Position numbers and translations under genes: made by a program. Positions 1 through 7,911 of a stretch of 64,000 bases of DNA are shown here, one piece after another; the stretch's first letter is position 1; each line of letters starts with the position of its first letter. Origin of the DNA: Alphaproteobacteria bacterium (GTDB taxonomy: Bacteria; Pseudomonadota; Alphaproteobacteria; UBA828). Below the pieces are notes generated by a model, which worked only from the letters and a program-made list of their open reading frames with translations, was not told the DNA's origin and made no database searches. Where the stretch lies: NCBI GenBank assembly GCA_022820945.1, contig JAJEEP010000127.1, positions 1 to 64,000 of the forward strand, written 5' to 3'.

Positions 1-1
1 G

Positions 2-115
2 GGCGGCATGCGCTGGACCGTCGGCGGCGCCAACGCCATCATCGCCCTGCGCTGCGCCGTCGAGAGCAATCGCTTCGACGATTTCTGGGAACGGCGCGCC
101 GGCGCAGCAGCATGA
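2..115 (+). mobile_element. ISKra4-like transposase, C-terminal end (partial)
   Basis: The reading frame is open from the window edge and ends with TGA at 113-115. The last residues include WTVGGANAIIALRC and RFDDFWERR, which match my recollection of the C-terminus of ISKra4-family DDE transposases. Only 37 codons are visible, so activity cannot be judged. It probably marks an insertion sequence at the left edge of the pilus/transfer block. The next small ORF begins inside its stop codon (ATGA), so the IS end must lie close by, but no terminal inverted repeat can be recognised without the left end. Confidence 0.6.
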
Positions 116-291
116 ATCTCACAAATCAGACGTACACCCACCGGCTCCCCGGCGGCGTGACGGTGACGCGCATCGCAGTCCGCCCGCCGGGCGTGCACGT
201 GGAGGGCGCCGTCGAGGGCGCCCTCCCGTACAGCCCCCGTCCTTCCGCCGTTACCGGCCCGCGCCGGGATGGCAAGGGAGACGGATCGTGA
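112..291 (+). CDS. Small coupled ORF, 59 aa, unknown
   Basis: It starts at ATG 112, overlapping the transposase stop as ATGA, and stops at TGA 289-291, overlapping the GTG start of the pilQ-like gene as GTGA. The product begins MNLTNQTYTHRLPGG and is Pro/Gly/Arg-rich, with no recognisable domain, signal peptide or membrane segment. The double overlap argues for translation, or at least for an open frame used for coupling. It could also be the residual 3' end of an upstream pilus gene (for example pilP or pilO) cut by the insertion sequence. No function is assigned. Confidence 0.3.
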   Translation: MNLTNQTYTHRLPGGVTVTRIAVRPPGVHVEGAVEGALPYSPRPSAVTGPRRDGKGDGS

Positions 292-1925
292 AGCGCACGG
301 CCGCATCGTGGCTGGGCCTGCAGGGGAACACCCTGATTCCCGCGCGGCGCCGCGGTTCCGAGGGCACCGGCGGCCTCATCCGCCACCCCGCCATCGACGA
401 GTGGGTCAGGCGCGTCTGCGCCGTTTACGCCGACGGCCGCTGCCTGATCGCCGAGGGCTACGAGAGCGACCGCAGGCTGCGCGCGGCTCTCATGGAGCTC
501 CGCCGCAACGGCAGTGTCCCCGGCCGGCTGATCGAGCGCACCGCCGGCCTCGACGAGATCGCCGCGTGCTGGCGCAGGGCGGCGCATGAGGCTGCGGGCG
601 GCGAGGCGCCTGCGGCGCACAAGGTGCGCACCCTCTTCGAAGAGGCCGCCGCGGCCAAGGCCAGCGACGTCGTCTTCGAGAACGACGGCGGGCTCTGCCG
701 CGTCCACGGCATCGTCAACGACCGCAAGCTCCAGCTCGCAGCCCCCATGCCCGCAGACGAGGGCCGCGAGGTCATGGGCTTCCTCTTCCACTGCAAGGAC
801 GAGGGCTCGGCCCAGACTTCCTACCAGCGAAGCGCCTTCCAGGGCTTCTCGGTCCGCGCCGGCGGCCAGGTGCCGTTGCCTGCCACCGTGTCGGCGCTGC
901 GCTGCCAGCGCGGCCCCCACGAGCCCGACGGCGATCACCTCTTCGCCCGCCTCTTCTACCGCGACCGCATCGAGAAGGGCACCACGCTGGAGAGCCTCGG
1001 CTTCTCCGCCGAGGAGGCGGCGGTGTTCTCGGAGATCCGCATGTCGCTCAGGGGCGGCATCTTCCTCGGCGGCACGGCAGGTGACGGCAAGTCCACCACG
1101 CTGGCTACCAATCTCGCGCTCCAGATGGAGGAGGCGCAGGGCCAGCTCAACGTGGTCACCATCGAGGACCCGGTGGAATACCCCATTCCGGGCGCGGTGC
1201 AGATCGCGGTGCCCACCACCGGCTCCGGCGAGGAGCGCGGAAAACACTTCCGGGACGCGCTGATGCACTTCTGCCGGGTCCATCCCGCATCGGGCATGGT
1301 CTCGGAGATCAGGGACGCCGATGCGGCCCGGCAGGTGCTGCAGTTTATCGATACCGGGCACCAGGTGTGGACCACCATCCACGTCCACTCCGCCAACGCG
1401 ATCCTTTTCCGCCTGCTCGACATGGGGGTGGGCACCGCCGAGGTGTGCAAGCCCGGCAACATCGAGCTGCTGATGAAGCAGACCCTGCTGCCCAGGCTCT
1501 GCGACGCATGCGCGCTCGAGGAGCCGGCGGGAGGCAAGGCGGTTCCGGACTGGCTCGGGCGGCATCTCCGCAACTGGCCTCGGGTGCGCTTTCGCAACCC
1601 GCAGGGCTGCGAGACCTGCAATCGCGAAGACCGAAGTGTCGTGGCGGGCAAGGCCTGGAACGGCTACGCGCAGCAGACGGCAATTGCCGAGACCATCCGC
1701 CCCGATGCGGCCTACCTCGCCTTCGTGCGCCAGCGCGACCCGGCGGGCGCCTGGGAGCACTGGGTCACTCATATGGGCGGCAGGCCCATGGGCGAGCGCA
1801 TCTGGGCACTGGTGGCGGCCGGCCGTGCGGACCCCTTGGATGCGCTGCGCAAGGGCGCACGGGTGAACCAGGCGGAGGCCGTGGATGCCTCGCCGCTTCC
1901 GGCCCCGGGGGAAGACGCCGCATGA
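288..1925 (+). CDS. pilQ: PilQ-like type IV pilus assembly ATPase (GspE/PilT family)
   Basis: 545 aa, from GTG 288 preceded by AAGGGAG. This is a secretion/pilus-extension ATPase of the IncI thin-pilus type. Walker A GTAGDGKSTT lies near residues 262-271. The Asp box (VVTIEDPVEY) follows, then an atypical Walker B region (SGMVSEIRDAD) and a His box (TTIHVHSA). A C-terminal zinc motif LCDAC...CETC resembles the tetracysteine site of GspE/PilB enzymes. The N-terminal 120 residues are poorly conserved. It overlaps the pilR-like gene by ATGA and presumably powers polymerisation of the PilS-like pilin at the inner membrane. Distinguished from the DotB ATPase at 9421, which has a different context and lacks the cysteines. 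Confidence 0.85.
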   Translation: MKRTAASWLGLQGNTLIPARRRGSEGTGGLIRHPAIDEWVRRVCAVYADGRCLIAEGYESDRRLRAALMELRRNGSVPGRLIERTAGLDEIAACWRRAAHEAAGGEAPAAHKVRTLFEEAAAAKASDVVFENDGGLCRVHGIVNDRKLQLAAPMPADEGREVMGFLFHCKDEGSAQTSYQRSAFQGFSVRAGGQVPLPATVSALRCQRGPHEPDGDHLFARLFYRDRIEKGTTLESLGFSAEEAAVFSEIRMSLRGGIFLGGTAGDGKSTTLATNLALQMEEAQGQLNVVTIEDPVEYPIPGAVQIAVPTTGSGEERGKHFRDALMHFCRVHPASGMVSEIRDADAARQVLQFIDTGHQVWTTIHVHSANAILFRLLDMGVGTAEVCKPGNIELLMKQTLLPRLCDACALEEPAGGKAVPDWLGRHLRNWPRVRFRNPQGCETCNREDRSVVAGKAWNGYAQQTAIAETIRPDAAYLAFVRQRDPAGAWEHWVTHMGGRPMGERIWALVAAGRADPLDALRKGARVNQAEAVDASPLPAPGEDAA

Positions 1926-2971
1926 GCCGGCTCGCACGGAAACTCGCGGGCACGCTCCTACTGGGGCGCAAGGCCCGTGTGGACGTCTTCCGCATGGTGG
2001 CGGACCTGCTGGACGCGGGGTTCTCGCTGGAACGCGCGCTGGAGATCGCCGCACGGGCGGCGAAGGACCAGGGTCAGCGCGGCAGGGCGCAGCTCCTCGG
2101 GGCCTGGCGCAAGGCACTGCTGGAGGACCGCTTCGCGGATGCCGTTGCAGGAAGCCTGCCCGCCTCCGAGGCGATGATCTTCCACGCCTACGGGCGGGTC
2201 GATGCGGCGGTGCTGTTCGCAGCCGCCGCACGCGTCGCGGAGATGCGCGAGCGCCAGATCGCTGCGGTGTGGAAGGCGCTGGCCATGCCCATGGTGCTGG
2301 CGCTGGGCCTGGTGCTGATGCTCTGGGCCGCCGGCGGCCACTTCATCCCCGTCATCGAGAGCGTGAGCCCGCCCGAGCAGTGGGGCTCCGGCGCACGCCT
2401 CTTCCGCAGCGTCTCCGTCTGGCTGAATGCCAACACCCTGGCGTTCGGCGCCACGCTCCTGGGTCTCGTCGCAGCCGTTACGGCCGCGATGGTGGCCTGG
2501 ACCGGGCCGGGCCGCACCGTTCTCGACAAGATCGCTCCCTTCTCCCTCTACCGCACGCTCACCGGCTCCGCCTTCCTGTTCGTGACCATGGAGTTCTTGG
2601 CGGCGGGCATCGACGTCAACGACCGCACCTTCGAGGCGCTGAAGCGCGCCGCCTCCCCCTACGCCCGCCACCGCATCGCGGCGATCCAGGGGCACATGGC
2701 GCGGGGCGTCGGCCTCGGGCGCAGCATGGTCATGGCGGGGCACGGCTTCCCGGACCCCTCCCTGGTTCCGGTGGTGGCGGCGCTGGACGGGGCGCCGGGG
2801 TGGGAGAGGAAGCTCGCGCGCTTCGTGGAGCGCTGGGTGGGTCGATCGGATGAGCTGCTGCGCGCCCGCGCGGCGCTTCTCAACGGCACGCTTCTGATTG
2901 TGGCGGCACTGGTCATGGGCTCGGGCATCGACGCGATGTTCTCGATCCTCGAGCAGGCCGCCCGGTACTGA
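1922..2971 (+). CDS. pilR: PilR-like inner-membrane platform protein (GspF/PilC family)
   Basis: 349 aa. ATG 1922 overlaps the pilQ stop. It has the GspF layout: two helical cytoplasmic segments around three membrane spans. The spans visible are ALAMPMVLALGLVLMLWAAG near residues 119-138, a second near LAFGATLLGLVAAVTAAMVA and a C-terminal one near LNGTLLIVAALVMGSGI. The cytoplasmic motif DLLDAGFSLERALEIAAR is typical of T2SF domains. It acts as the platform that couples the PilQ ATPase to the assembling pilus. A clear 14-bp gap with a strong ribosome site separates it from pilS. Confidence 0.85.
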   Translation: MSRLARKLAGTLLLGRKARVDVFRMVADLLDAGFSLERALEIAARAAKDQGQRGRAQLLGAWRKALLEDRFADAVAGSLPASEAMIFHAYGRVDAAVLFAAAARVAEMRERQIAAVWKALAMPMVLALGLVLMLWAAGGHFIPVIESVSPPEQWGSGARLFRSVSVWLNANTLAFGATLLGLVAAVTAAMVAWTGPGRTVLDKIAPFSLYRTLTGSAFLFVTMEFLAAGIDVNDRTFEALKRAASPYARHRIAAIQGHMARGVGLGRSMVMAGHGFPDPSLVPVVAALDGAPGWERKLARFVERWVGRSDELLRARAALLNGTLLIVAALVMGSGIDAMFSILEQAARY

Positions 2972-2985
2972 CGGAGGAAAAGGAT

Positions 2986-3633
2986 ATGGACGGCACCATC
3001 GACGACGGCAACCGGGCCCCCGACAAAGCGGACCTGAGGCAAGGGGGCGGCGCGCCGCTCGTTGCGGGGCGCCTGCGGCGCCTGCGCCAGAAGCGCTGGC
3101 GCAGGGGCTTCAGCCTCTTCGGGGTGCTGCTGGGACTGACGCTGGCGGCGGTGGCCATCGTGGGGGCCGTGAGCCTCTACAACGCCGCCCGCGAGTCCGC
3201 CAACCGCTCCGAGGCACTCACCCTGCTCAACCGGCTGCGCGCCAACGTGGAGAGCGTATTCGCCGGCGCCCCCTCCTACGGCAACAACACGAACCTGATC
3301 GCCACCATCGACCGCAGGGGCGGCATCCCCGACAGCGCACGCACGGTGCGGGGCAACAGGGTCCAGATCCGCCACCCCTTCGGCGGCCTGGTGAGCGTGA
3401 CCGGCGGCCCCGGCGGGGCCACCAACCAGTTCCTGATCGCCTTCAACGACGTGGACGACGAGGTCTGCGCGGCGCTGGGCGACGCCTATGCGGGGCGCAG
3501 TCGCGCCAGGGCGGGGATCGTGTCGATCACGGTGAACGGCACCACCCTGGCCTCGCCGGTGACGGTGGCGCAGGTCACGGCCAACTGCGACGGCGGCGCC
3601 GGCGCCAACGATATCGGGTTCACATTCGGATGA
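2986..3633 (+). CDS. pilS: PilS-like major type IVB prepilin
   Basis: 215 aa. ATG 2986 follows a strong GGAGGAAAAGG site. A basic leader of about 43 residues (ending RQKRWRRG) precedes FSLFGVLLGLTLAAVAIVG, so prepilin peptidase would cut G|F and leave a long hydrophobic alpha-1 helix. The glutamate usual at mature position 5 is replaced (FSLFG). The C-terminal half, with VTANCDGGAGANDIGF and two cysteines that could form the D-loop disulphide, fits PilS-type secreted pilins. This should be the structural subunit of a thin pilus stabilising mating contact. The stop overlaps the next start (ATGA). Confidence 0.8.
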   Translation: MDGTIDDGNRAPDKADLRQGGGAPLVAGRLRRLRQKRWRRGFSLFGVLLGLTLAAVAIVGAVSLYNAARESANRSEALTLLNRLRANVESVFAGAPSYGNNTNLIATIDRRGGIPDSARTVRGNRVQIRHPFGGLVSVTGGPGGATNQFLIAFNDVDDEVCAALGDAYAGRSRARAGIVSITVNGTTLASPVTVAQVTANCDGGAGANDIGFTFG

Positions 3634-4847
3634 CCACGCGAAGCGTGGATACGCTCGGCGTGCACTCGCGCGGCATGACCACGCGAAGCGTGGATATGCC
3701 CGACATGGGCACGGACGGCACGCGGCCGCTTCGCCGGTACCGTATGGGCGCAGGCGCGCTGGTGGCGGTGCTGCTTCTGGCGGCGCTGGCGGGCACCGGG
3801 CTTGCGGCCCATTACGCGGCGCAGCATGCGGCGCGGCAGATGGCGTCGTCCTTCGAGGCGGGCCGGGTGTTCGGCGAATGGGTACTGGCGGCGCACCGGG
3901 CGAGCCAGGAGCACGACTTCTCGCCGCGCCTCGAGATGGAGCCCGCCTTCGTGCTGACGCCGGCGGCATTGCGGGCCCTGGGCGCGGTGCCGCCGGGGTT
4001 GCCCGAGCGGGTGGGTCGCGACGCCACCTTCATGGTCGGCATCATGGACGACGGCCGTGGGGTAACGGGGCATTCGCCCGGACCGGGGCGTTCCCCTGTG
4101 GCGATGGCTTTCGGGGTGCTGGAGCCGGCACGCCCGGAGGCGGCCCCGGCCTTGCGGAGCGGCGCCATCGCCGCCGGTCTCGCCGCGCTCGCGGAGGCCG
4201 GCAGCACCGAGACGGCGATGGCGGCTCACGTACCCGCCATCGAGGCCGCGCTGGCGCGGCCGCTCGCAGCGGACGGCCTCTACGTCACGGCAGACGCAGG
4301 GCTGCACTACAAGGACGCGGTTCTCTACCGGCGCCCGCAGCCCGGGCGGCCGGGGTTGAACCGCATGGAGACGGCCCTCGATGCCGGAGGCCACAATGTC
4401 ACCGCTATCGCGGATGCCGACGGATTCACGGCATCGGTCACGCGCGATGCAGAGGTTGGCGGCAGCGGCAGCGTGACCGGCGATGCCGCCGCGGCGGGGC
4501 TCGAAGCGGGATCGCTCGAGGCGGGCGCCCTGGGGGCGGCCTCGCTCGCCGTCTCGGCCGAGCTCCTGGTGGGGCGCGCGGTGGCGGGGCCGGTATCGGC
4601 GGGCTCGGCGGAGGTCAACGGCCGTCTTGAAGCGGCGTCCGCCGCTGTCAGCGGCGCGCTCACCGCAGCGACCCTGGCCGTGGCCGGCACGGCCTCCGTC
4701 TCGGGTGCCACGTCGGCGCAAACGCTGGCGGGAGAGATGCTGACGGCAAGCGGCACCGCACGCGCGGATCGGATCTCGTCCACCGGGCTGCACGGTCCCG
4801 ATGCGTCCATCGGCTCTCTCAGCGTCGGGAGCTGCGGCGGATGCTGA
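3630..4847 (+). CDS. pilV: PilV-like pilus-tip/minor pilin protein 1
   Basis: 405 aa from ATG 3630; ATGs at 3675 and 3744 are alternatives. A membrane helix (MGAGALVAVLLLAALAGTG) follows a 38-residue leader. The hallmark NRMETALDAGGHNVTAI occurs mid-protein and matches the PilV signature. After it comes an Ala/Gly/Ser/Thr/Val-rich, beta-repeat-like stalk, and the protein ends SVGSCGGC. In IncI plasmids PilV is the tip adhesin that selects recipients. Here there is no evident shufflon; instead a second paralogue follows. The N-terminus contains a duplicated 45-bp segment with a hairpin core, and a single F1 hairpin repeat lies at 4080-4101. Confidence 0.7.
   Translation: MTTRSVDTLGVHSRGMTTRSVDMPDMGTDGTRPLRRYRMGAGALVAVLLLAALAGTGLAAHYAAQHAARQMASSFEAGRVFGEWVLAAHRASQEHDFSPRLEMEPAFVLTPAALRALGAVPPGLPERVGRDATFMVGIMDDGRGVTGHSPGPGRSPVAMAFGVLEPARPEAAPALRSGAIAAGLAALAEAGSTETAMAAHVPAIEAALARPLAADGLYVTADAGLHYKDAVLYRRPQPGRPGLNRMETALDAGGHNVTAIADADGFTASVTRDAEVGGSGSVTGDAAAAGLEAGSLEAGALGAASLAVSAELLVGRAVAGPVSAGSAEVNGRLEAASAAVSGALTAATLAVAGTASVSGATSAQTLAGEMLTASGTARADRISSTGLHGPDASIGSLSVGSCGGC
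3634..3693 (+). repeat. F4 hairpin repeat, two copies 45 bp apart
   Basis: CCACGCGAAGCGTGG occurs at 3634-3648 and 3679-3693. Each is a perfect 6-bp stem with a GAA loop. The copies lie 45 bp (15 codons) apart within the start of the first pilV-like gene, giving the peptide MTTRSVD twice. Both copies are part of a start-codon context (ATGACCACGC), so either ATG could initiate. Confidence 0.85.
4080..4101 (+). repeat. F1 hairpin repeat, single unit
   Basis: GGACCGGGGCGTTCCCCTGT matches the 18-bp F1 family seen in eight further clusters. It is read here as SPGPGRSP inside the first pilV-like gene. Confidence 0.8.
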
Positions 4848-6121
4848 GCATGTGGACAACTCATCGACGTCTCGCGAGCGCCAAGGCGATCCCGGCGCCG
4901 GACGGATCACGCGACCGAGGCCCGGGTCTGGGCGCGGCTCGACGACAGAGGCCTGGGCTCGGTGGGGGGCGGAGCCTGCGGCTCAGTCGGGGGCTGCGCC
5001 GGGGACGGAGCCTTGGGCTCAGTCTCTTTGGGTCGCTGCTGGCACTGGGGCTGCTGGGCGCGATGGTGCTGGCCGTGGCGCTCTTCTTCGAGAACAGGGC
5101 CATGGACGAGCGCGCCCGTCTCGCCGCACGCCAGCTCACCGTGCTCTCCGACGCCGCCGCGAGCCACGTGAGCGGCCGCTTCCCCGCGATGCTGACCGCC
5201 CTCGGCGGCGGCTCCTCCGAGCTCACGCTGGCCGCACTTCGAGGCGCCGGTGTGCTGCCTGCCGGCTTCGCCGACATGGGTGCGATGGGCCGGGGCTACC
5301 GGGTGCTCATGCTCGCGGCAGGCGCGGACACCATCGACCTGCTGGTGACCCAGACCGTGCCGGCGGGCGGGGGAACGCCCGGATCCATAGAGGTTCCCGC
5401 ATCGGCGCTCTTCGGAGCCGGCGGCAACGCCAGGATGGGTGTGGTGCTGCCGGACATTCCCGACCGCCTGACGGGCCCGGCCGTGGACGCCGACATGAGC
5501 GCCTTCCAGACCGCCTTCGGCGGCGCGCCCGAAGCGGGCGCGCTGGCGACGCTCAGGCGTCTCGACCACCGCGCCGTCTACGGCGACCAGCTCTACCGCG
5601 TCCCGGTGCCGGGCTTTGCCGGCGCCAACCGCATGGAGACCGATCTCGACCTCGGCGGCAACAACCTGACCAGTGCGAACGCCATGGAGGCGGACACGCT
5701 GGCGCTGCACAGCGATCTCGCGGTGGGCGGCGGCCTCATGGTGACGGCGGACCTGATGGTGGGCCGCGCGCTGAACGTCTCGGGTCCGGCCGAGGTGGCA
5801 GCCGGGGTCACGGCGCAGAGCGCGCGGGTGACGGGCGCGGCATCGGCGGGCTCGCTTGCGGTCACACACGATCTGAGGGCGGCCAGCCTGACGGCGCAGG
5901 GCGCGGTGACGGCGGGCTCGGCCGGGGTGCGAAGCACGGTGGCAGCCGGGAGTGCCTCCCTTGCGAGCCTGCAGAGCGGCAGCGTGACGGCCCGAACGGT
6001 GACGGCGACGGAGGTCTCCGCTGCCGGCGCCACGGCACGGTCGGTGCGGGCGACGGGGCGCGTCGACGCGGCGGAGGCGGGCTTCAGCCGTCTCACCGTC
6101 GGACGCTGCACGGGGTGCTGA
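4841..6121 (+). CDS. PilV-like pilus-tip/minor pilin protein 2
   Basis: 426 aa. ATG 4841 overlaps the first pilV-like gene by 7 bases. A long basic leader (to about residue 62) precedes a hydrophobic segment LSLFGSLLALGLLGAMVLAV, which resembles a prepilin helix. NRMETDLDLGGNNLTSAN in the middle is the PilV signature, and the Ala/Gly/Thr/Val-rich C-terminal half ends TVGRCTGC. It is a diverged paralogue of the preceding gene with the same ending (xxCxGC). Two fixed PilV-like proteins may replace the alternative tips that shufflons produce elsewhere. No recombinase gene is present nearby. Confidence 0.65.
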   Translation: MLSMWTTHRRLASAKAIPAPDGSRDRGPGLGAARRQRPGLGGGRSLRLSRGLRRGRSLGLSLFGSLLALGLLGAMVLAVALFFENRAMDERARLAARQLTVLSDAAASHVSGRFPAMLTALGGGSSELTLAALRGAGVLPAGFADMGAMGRGYRVLMLAAGADTIDLLVTQTVPAGGGTPGSIEVPASALFGAGGNARMGVVLPDIPDRLTGPAVDADMSAFQTAFGGAPEAGALATLRRLDHRAVYGDQLYRVPVPGFAGANRMETDLDLGGNNLTSANAMEADTLALHSDLAVGGGLMVTADLMVGRALNVSGPAEVAAGVTAQSARVTGAASAGSLAVTHDLRAASLTAQGAVTAGSAGVRSTVAAGSASLASLQSGSVTARTVTATEVSAAGATARSVRATGRVDAAEAGFSRLTVGRCTGC

Positions 6122-6134
6122 GAGGGCAAATGCG

Positions 6135-6569
6135 ATGAAGGCGAGGTTCCCGCTCCTGCCCATCGTCATCGCCTTGGCTGCCTGCCTCTGGGCTACGGAC
6201 GCCGCGGCGCAGGCCGGGACGATACCTGCGGGCATCGGCACGCACGGCACAGGGGAACGCCCTGGTGCGGGGGATCGCCCTGGTGCGGCACAGCATGCAG
6301 ACAGCACCGCCTCCGGTTCCGCGACGGCGCTCCGGCAGCGGGCACTGACGACGATGGAGTCGCTGCGCGAGGAGATCGCGACGCTTTCCGCGCTGAAGAA
6401 CGCGCAGGCAGCGCTGCTTGCGTTGAACCAGGCGGGTTCGGAGGCGGGCGAGGCGCCCGCGACCCTCGCCGCAGCACTGTGCGCGGAGCCCGCGCTCGGC
6501 GCGTGGTGCCCTCTGCTGCCCGCCACCTTCGGCACCTCACCCAGGGAGGACGGCCATGACCGCGACTGA
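6135..6569 (+). CDS. Small exported protein of the pilus cluster, unknown
   Basis: 144 aa. A signal peptide is clear (LLPIVIALAACLWATDAAAQA). The mature protein has an F1 repeat-derived linker (GTGERPGAGDRPG) and a helical segment rich in Ala/Leu (SLREEIATLSALKNAQAALLAL), then two cysteines (CAEPALGAWC). It resembles PilP-size periplasmic pilus proteins only in location and length, and I do not recognise a family. Its 3' end overlaps the next gene by 14 bases. Confidence 0.6.
   Translation: MKARFPLLPIVIALAACLWATDAAAQAGTIPAGIGTHGTGERPGAGDRPGAAQHADSTASGSATALRQRALTTMESLREEIATLSALKNAQAALLALNQAGSEAGEAPATLAAALCAEPALGAWCPLLPATFGTSPREDGHDRD
6251..6286 (+). repeat. F1 hairpin repeat cluster, 2 units
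   Basis: Two tandem 18-bp units, AGGGGAACGCCCTGGTGC and GGGGGATCGCCCTGGTGC, lie within the exported pilus protein. Confidence 0.85.
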
Positions 6570-7911
6570 CCTCGTTCTGATCGCTCTCGTGCTGACGGCC
6601 ATGGCGGCTGTCGCCGCGGTGGACGCCCGGCGCGCGATCGTGGACCCGCGCCTGATGCTTGCGCTGGTCTGCGCCGGCCTGCTCTGGCGCATGTTCGGAC
6701 CGGTCGAGACCGGGCCGCTCTGGACTGGCCCCGCAGGGGCCGCGCTCGGTGTGGCCGTCGTTGCCGTGCCGATCGTGGTCGCGCAGCTGTGCCGCCGGCG
6801 CTGGCCGCTCTTTCCCGGCGATGCGATGATGCTGGGCGGCCTCGGCTTCGTCCTCGGCCCTCTCGGGCTGGGGTGGGCGCTGTTGGCAGGCGCGACCCTG
6901 TCCTCGATTTATCGCGCCTGGCTCCAGCGCCGCCGGGGCCGCTCCTTCTTCCGGGGCTACTGCCCGCTCGGGCCCGGCATGATGGCCGGCGCCATGGCGG
7001 TGTTCGTGTTCGTGAACGCCGGCGGCGCGCTCGCTGCGGACGAGGCGGAGATACCGCTGCCGCCGGTTCATCCGGGCATGCAGGACGCAGCGGCTTCCCG
7101 GATCCCCATGCCTGCGCCCCCGCCGCCCCGTCCGGGCTCGACGGAAGCTGCGGAGCAGTCCGCCATGCTCGCGGCGACGGAGCTGGCGCCGGTGCGGACG
7201 CCGTTGCCCCCGAAGTTGGCGATGCGCGTTGTCGCCGTCGACGAGGCAGTGCCGCTCGCCTTCGCCGCGCTCGCAGATCGCATCGCCACCACCGCGGGCG
7301 TTCCCGTCGAGGTCGAGGAGCGGCCTTCGCGCGTCGCGGGCGGCGCCGTGCGGCTGCCCGATCCGCCGCGTGTGCGTCTCGCGTTCGAGGGAGCGCTGCC
7401 GGGTCTGCTCAACCTTGTGACGGCGCGCACCGGCTACGGCTGGACCTGGGCAGGCGGCGCCGTGGTCTTCTACCGGTATCGCGACATCGAGCAGCCCACG
7501 CCACACGGGATGGTAGCGCCTGCCGATCGGAAAACGGGCTCAGGGGAACGCCCTGGTACAGGGGAACTCCCCGGTGCAGGGGAACTCCCTAGTACAGCGG
7601 AACGCCCCGGTACCGGGCAAGTCCCCGATACGCCGGTTCCGGACCGGGGCGATCGGCTGTGGATCGTGGACCCGGCGCACCACGGGACCCTGATGGACGT
7701 GCTCGAGGACTGGGGCGCACAGGCGGGCTGGTCGGTGGTGTGGAAGGCTGCGCGGCACTATGCCGTGGGCGCCCGCGCCACGCTCCGGGGCGGGTTCCTG
7801 GACGCCGCCGATCTGCTTATGGCAGGCCCCGCGACGCGCCGGTCCCTGGTGGCGTTCGCGCACGAGCCGAACCGGCACCTGGTCATCAAGGACGCGGGGG
7901 CTGTGCAATGA
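6556..7911 (+). CDS. Prepilin peptidase-like domain fused to STN-like and TcpQ domains
   Basis: 451 aa. The N-terminal ~165 residues form five or so membrane spans. They contain DARRAIVDPRL and FPGDAMMLGGLG, corresponding to the two aspartate motifs (D..R..., GxGD-like) of A24 prepilin peptidases. After an Ala/Pro linker, residues ~215-315 resemble a secretin/STN domain (VEVEERPSR, LLNLVTARTGYGWTW). Then come five hairpin-repeat units encoding a Gly/Pro/Glu linker, and a C-terminal TcpQ/PilL domain (GTLMDVLEDWGAQAGWSVVW). IncI plasmids carry PilU (peptidase), PilN (secretin) and PilL (TcpQ) as separate proteins, and no other pilU or secretin gene is seen here. The GxGD motif is read as PGD, so activity is uncertain. 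Confidence 0.6.
   Translation: MTATDLVLIALVLTAMAAVAAVDARRAIVDPRLMLALVCAGLLWRMFGPVETGPLWTGPAGAALGVAVVAVPIVVAQLCRRRWPLFPGDAMMLGGLGFVLGPLGLGWALLAGATLSSIYRAWLQRRRGRSFFRGYCPLGPGMMAGAMAVFVFVNAGGALAADEAEIPLPPVHPGMQDAAASRIPMPAPPPPRPGSTEAAEQSAMLAATELAPVRTPLPPKLAMRVVAVDEAVPLAFAALADRIATTAGVPVEVEERPSRVAGGAVRLPDPPRVRLAFEGALPGLLNLVTARTGYGWTWAGGAVVFYRYRDIEQPTPHGMVAPADRKTGSGERPGTGELPGAGELPSTAERPGTGQVPDTPVPDRGDRLWIVDPAHHGTLMDVLEDWGAQAGWSVVWKAARHYAVGARATLRGGFLDAADLLMAGPATRRSLVAFAHEPNRHLVIKDAGAVQ
7542..7631 (+). repeat. F1 hairpin repeat cluster, 5 units
   Basis: Five contiguous 18-bp units (90 bp), for example AGGGGAACTCCCTAGTAC, encode a linker of the GERPGTGELPGAGELP type between the STN-like and TcpQ domains. 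Confidence 0.9.

Noticed and set aside
3630-6121. Shufflon in the pilV region
   Set aside because: Two PilV-like genes are in the same direction; no invertible segments flanked by inverted sfx-like sites and no recombinase gene are present.
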